A stretch of DNA of 53,690 nucleotides from CAZPRY01 sp964589175 (GTDB taxonomy: Bacteria > Fidelibacterota > UBA2242). This document shows positions 53,117 to 53,690 of the stretch, piece after piece. The stretch is from positions 1 to 53,690 of the forward strand of contig CAZPRY010000028.1 of assembly GCA_964589175.1 (NCBI GenBank), written 5' to 3'. Made by a program: the position numbers and the translations under genes. The notes under the pieces were generated by a model. The model ran no database searches and was not told the origin of the DNA. It saw nothing but the letters and a program-made list of their open reading frames with translations. Position 1 is the stretch's first letter. Every line of letters starts with the position of its first letter.

Positions 53117-53578
53117 TCAATTGGATCGTTTCGGCGGATCAATATGCTGACGGAGTTGGTTCACCAGATAGGATCGCCCATCAATAAAAAACTGATTTGT
53201 TGATACGGTCAATTTTAGCGTGTCATCAAAAATAAACCGGGCTCTTCGCCAGAACGAGCGGTGGCAAAAGATGGTTTCATTCCCGGATTCTTTCAAAATG
53301 TAACAGTTCATTTTTGCAGCCGCTTTTAGAATATTCTCTTTAAGCTCCTGCCCACCATCGCTAACCGGCAGTATTTCTCTTTTGCGATTGACGAAGCAAG
53401 AATAGAGCAGACCGCCGACGGCAGCGGGTAGTAAAATGGCCAGAAAACTATCGACGAATATGTGAACGGATAGATCTTTTTCAACGATCACATTCAGGAT
53501 CGTGTAGAGGACGAAAAACACAAACAGAAAGAAGGCAATATAGTTGATGGAATGAGCCAGTGCTTGTTTGATCTTCAT
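53117..53578 (-). CDS. Hypothetical protein with two N-terminal membrane helices
   Basis: A 153-residue protein of unknown function. Helices lie at about 12-32 (YIAFFLFVFFVLYTILNVIV) and 40-62 (IFVDSFLAILLPAAVGGLLYS). The C-terminal 90 residues look like a small cytoplasmic alpha/beta domain (NCYILKESGNETIFCHRSFWRRARFIFDD). AGGAAAGCTCC before the ATG could include a ribosome site. No neighbour suggests a role. Confidence 0.7.
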   Translation of the reverse strand: MKIKQALAHSINYIAFFLFVFFVLYTILNVIVEKDLSVHIFVDSFLAILLPAAVGGLLYSCFVNRKREILPVSDGGQELKENILKAAAKMNCYILKESGNETIFCHRSFWRRARFIFDDTLKLTVSTNQFFIDGRSYLVNQLRQHIDPPKRSN

Positions 53579-53690
53579 AGGAAAGCTCCATTTGCTTTTG
53601 AGATATCCATAGCCCTAGCGCAAGAAATGAATTAAGAATTATGGTTCATCGTCATAATGCGTACCAACTTGAAGCATGAAGGGCATAGAT

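Overview
The window (53.7 kb, roughly half G+C) looks like a chromosome segment of an uncultured member of the FCB superphylum (Calditrichota/KSB1-like). The reasons are a right-handed beta-helix protein ending in a type IX secretion-style sorting domain with a CPNPFNP motif (203-2026), and two candidate promoters that fit the Bacteroidota-type -33 TTTG / -7 TAnnTTTG pattern (22522, 45957). Phylum assignment from this alone is tentative. No rRNA, tRNA, CRISPR array or intact insertion sequence was seen.

Layout. 1-2765: a secreted beta-helix protein interrupted by an in-frame TGA, then a gene-free stretch with twelve tandem 21-bp units, bracketed by two copies of a T9SS-gene 3' end. 2766-8091 (minus): a complete oligopeptide/dipeptide ABC transporter. 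8126-15809 (minus): a probable signalling island. A PAS hybrid histidine kinase lies at one end and an NtrC-family sigma-54 activator at the other; between them are two paralogous lipoprotein + TPR-protein modules. Each module has a sigma-54-like promoter and, about 160 bp further upstream, a paired-dyad element TGGT-N8-ACCA-N4-TGGT-N8-ACCA. 16013-20739 (plus): a FAD oxidoreductase, a NagX/HGSNAT-like membrane acyltransferase, a GAF-domain fRMsr-like protein and a CtpA-type protease. 20781-22490 (minus): a B12-binding radical SAM protein. 22655-30091 (plus): UppP, HolA, an ECF sigma factor and its zinc anti-sigma factor, a GAF-GGDEF protein, a small Cys-rich protein, a TPR lipoprotein and a DUF4292-like lipoprotein.

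30094-42426 (plus) is the most striking region: ten tightly packed genes for a polysaccharide. They encode two GT2 enzymes, a GT4 enzyme, two tandem D-glucuronyl C5-epimerase-like proteins, two PAPS-type sulfotransferases, another GT-B-like transferase, a Wzx-type flippase and a YfhO-like membrane protein. C5-epimerase plus sulfotransferases is the enzyme combination of heparan/dermatan sulfate maturation, so this may be a bacterial glycosaminoglycan-like sulfated, epimerised polysaccharide system.

42620-53690: a sensor kinase, a trypsin-fold lipoprotein, a SAM methyltransferase (minus), GAPDH followed by a strong hairpin and a GH57 glucanotransferase, BipA/TypA (minus), an MFS transporter, and a small two-helix membrane protein (minus). 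Short AT-rich interspersed repeats sit at several gene ends here; one supplies the stop codon of the MFS gene.
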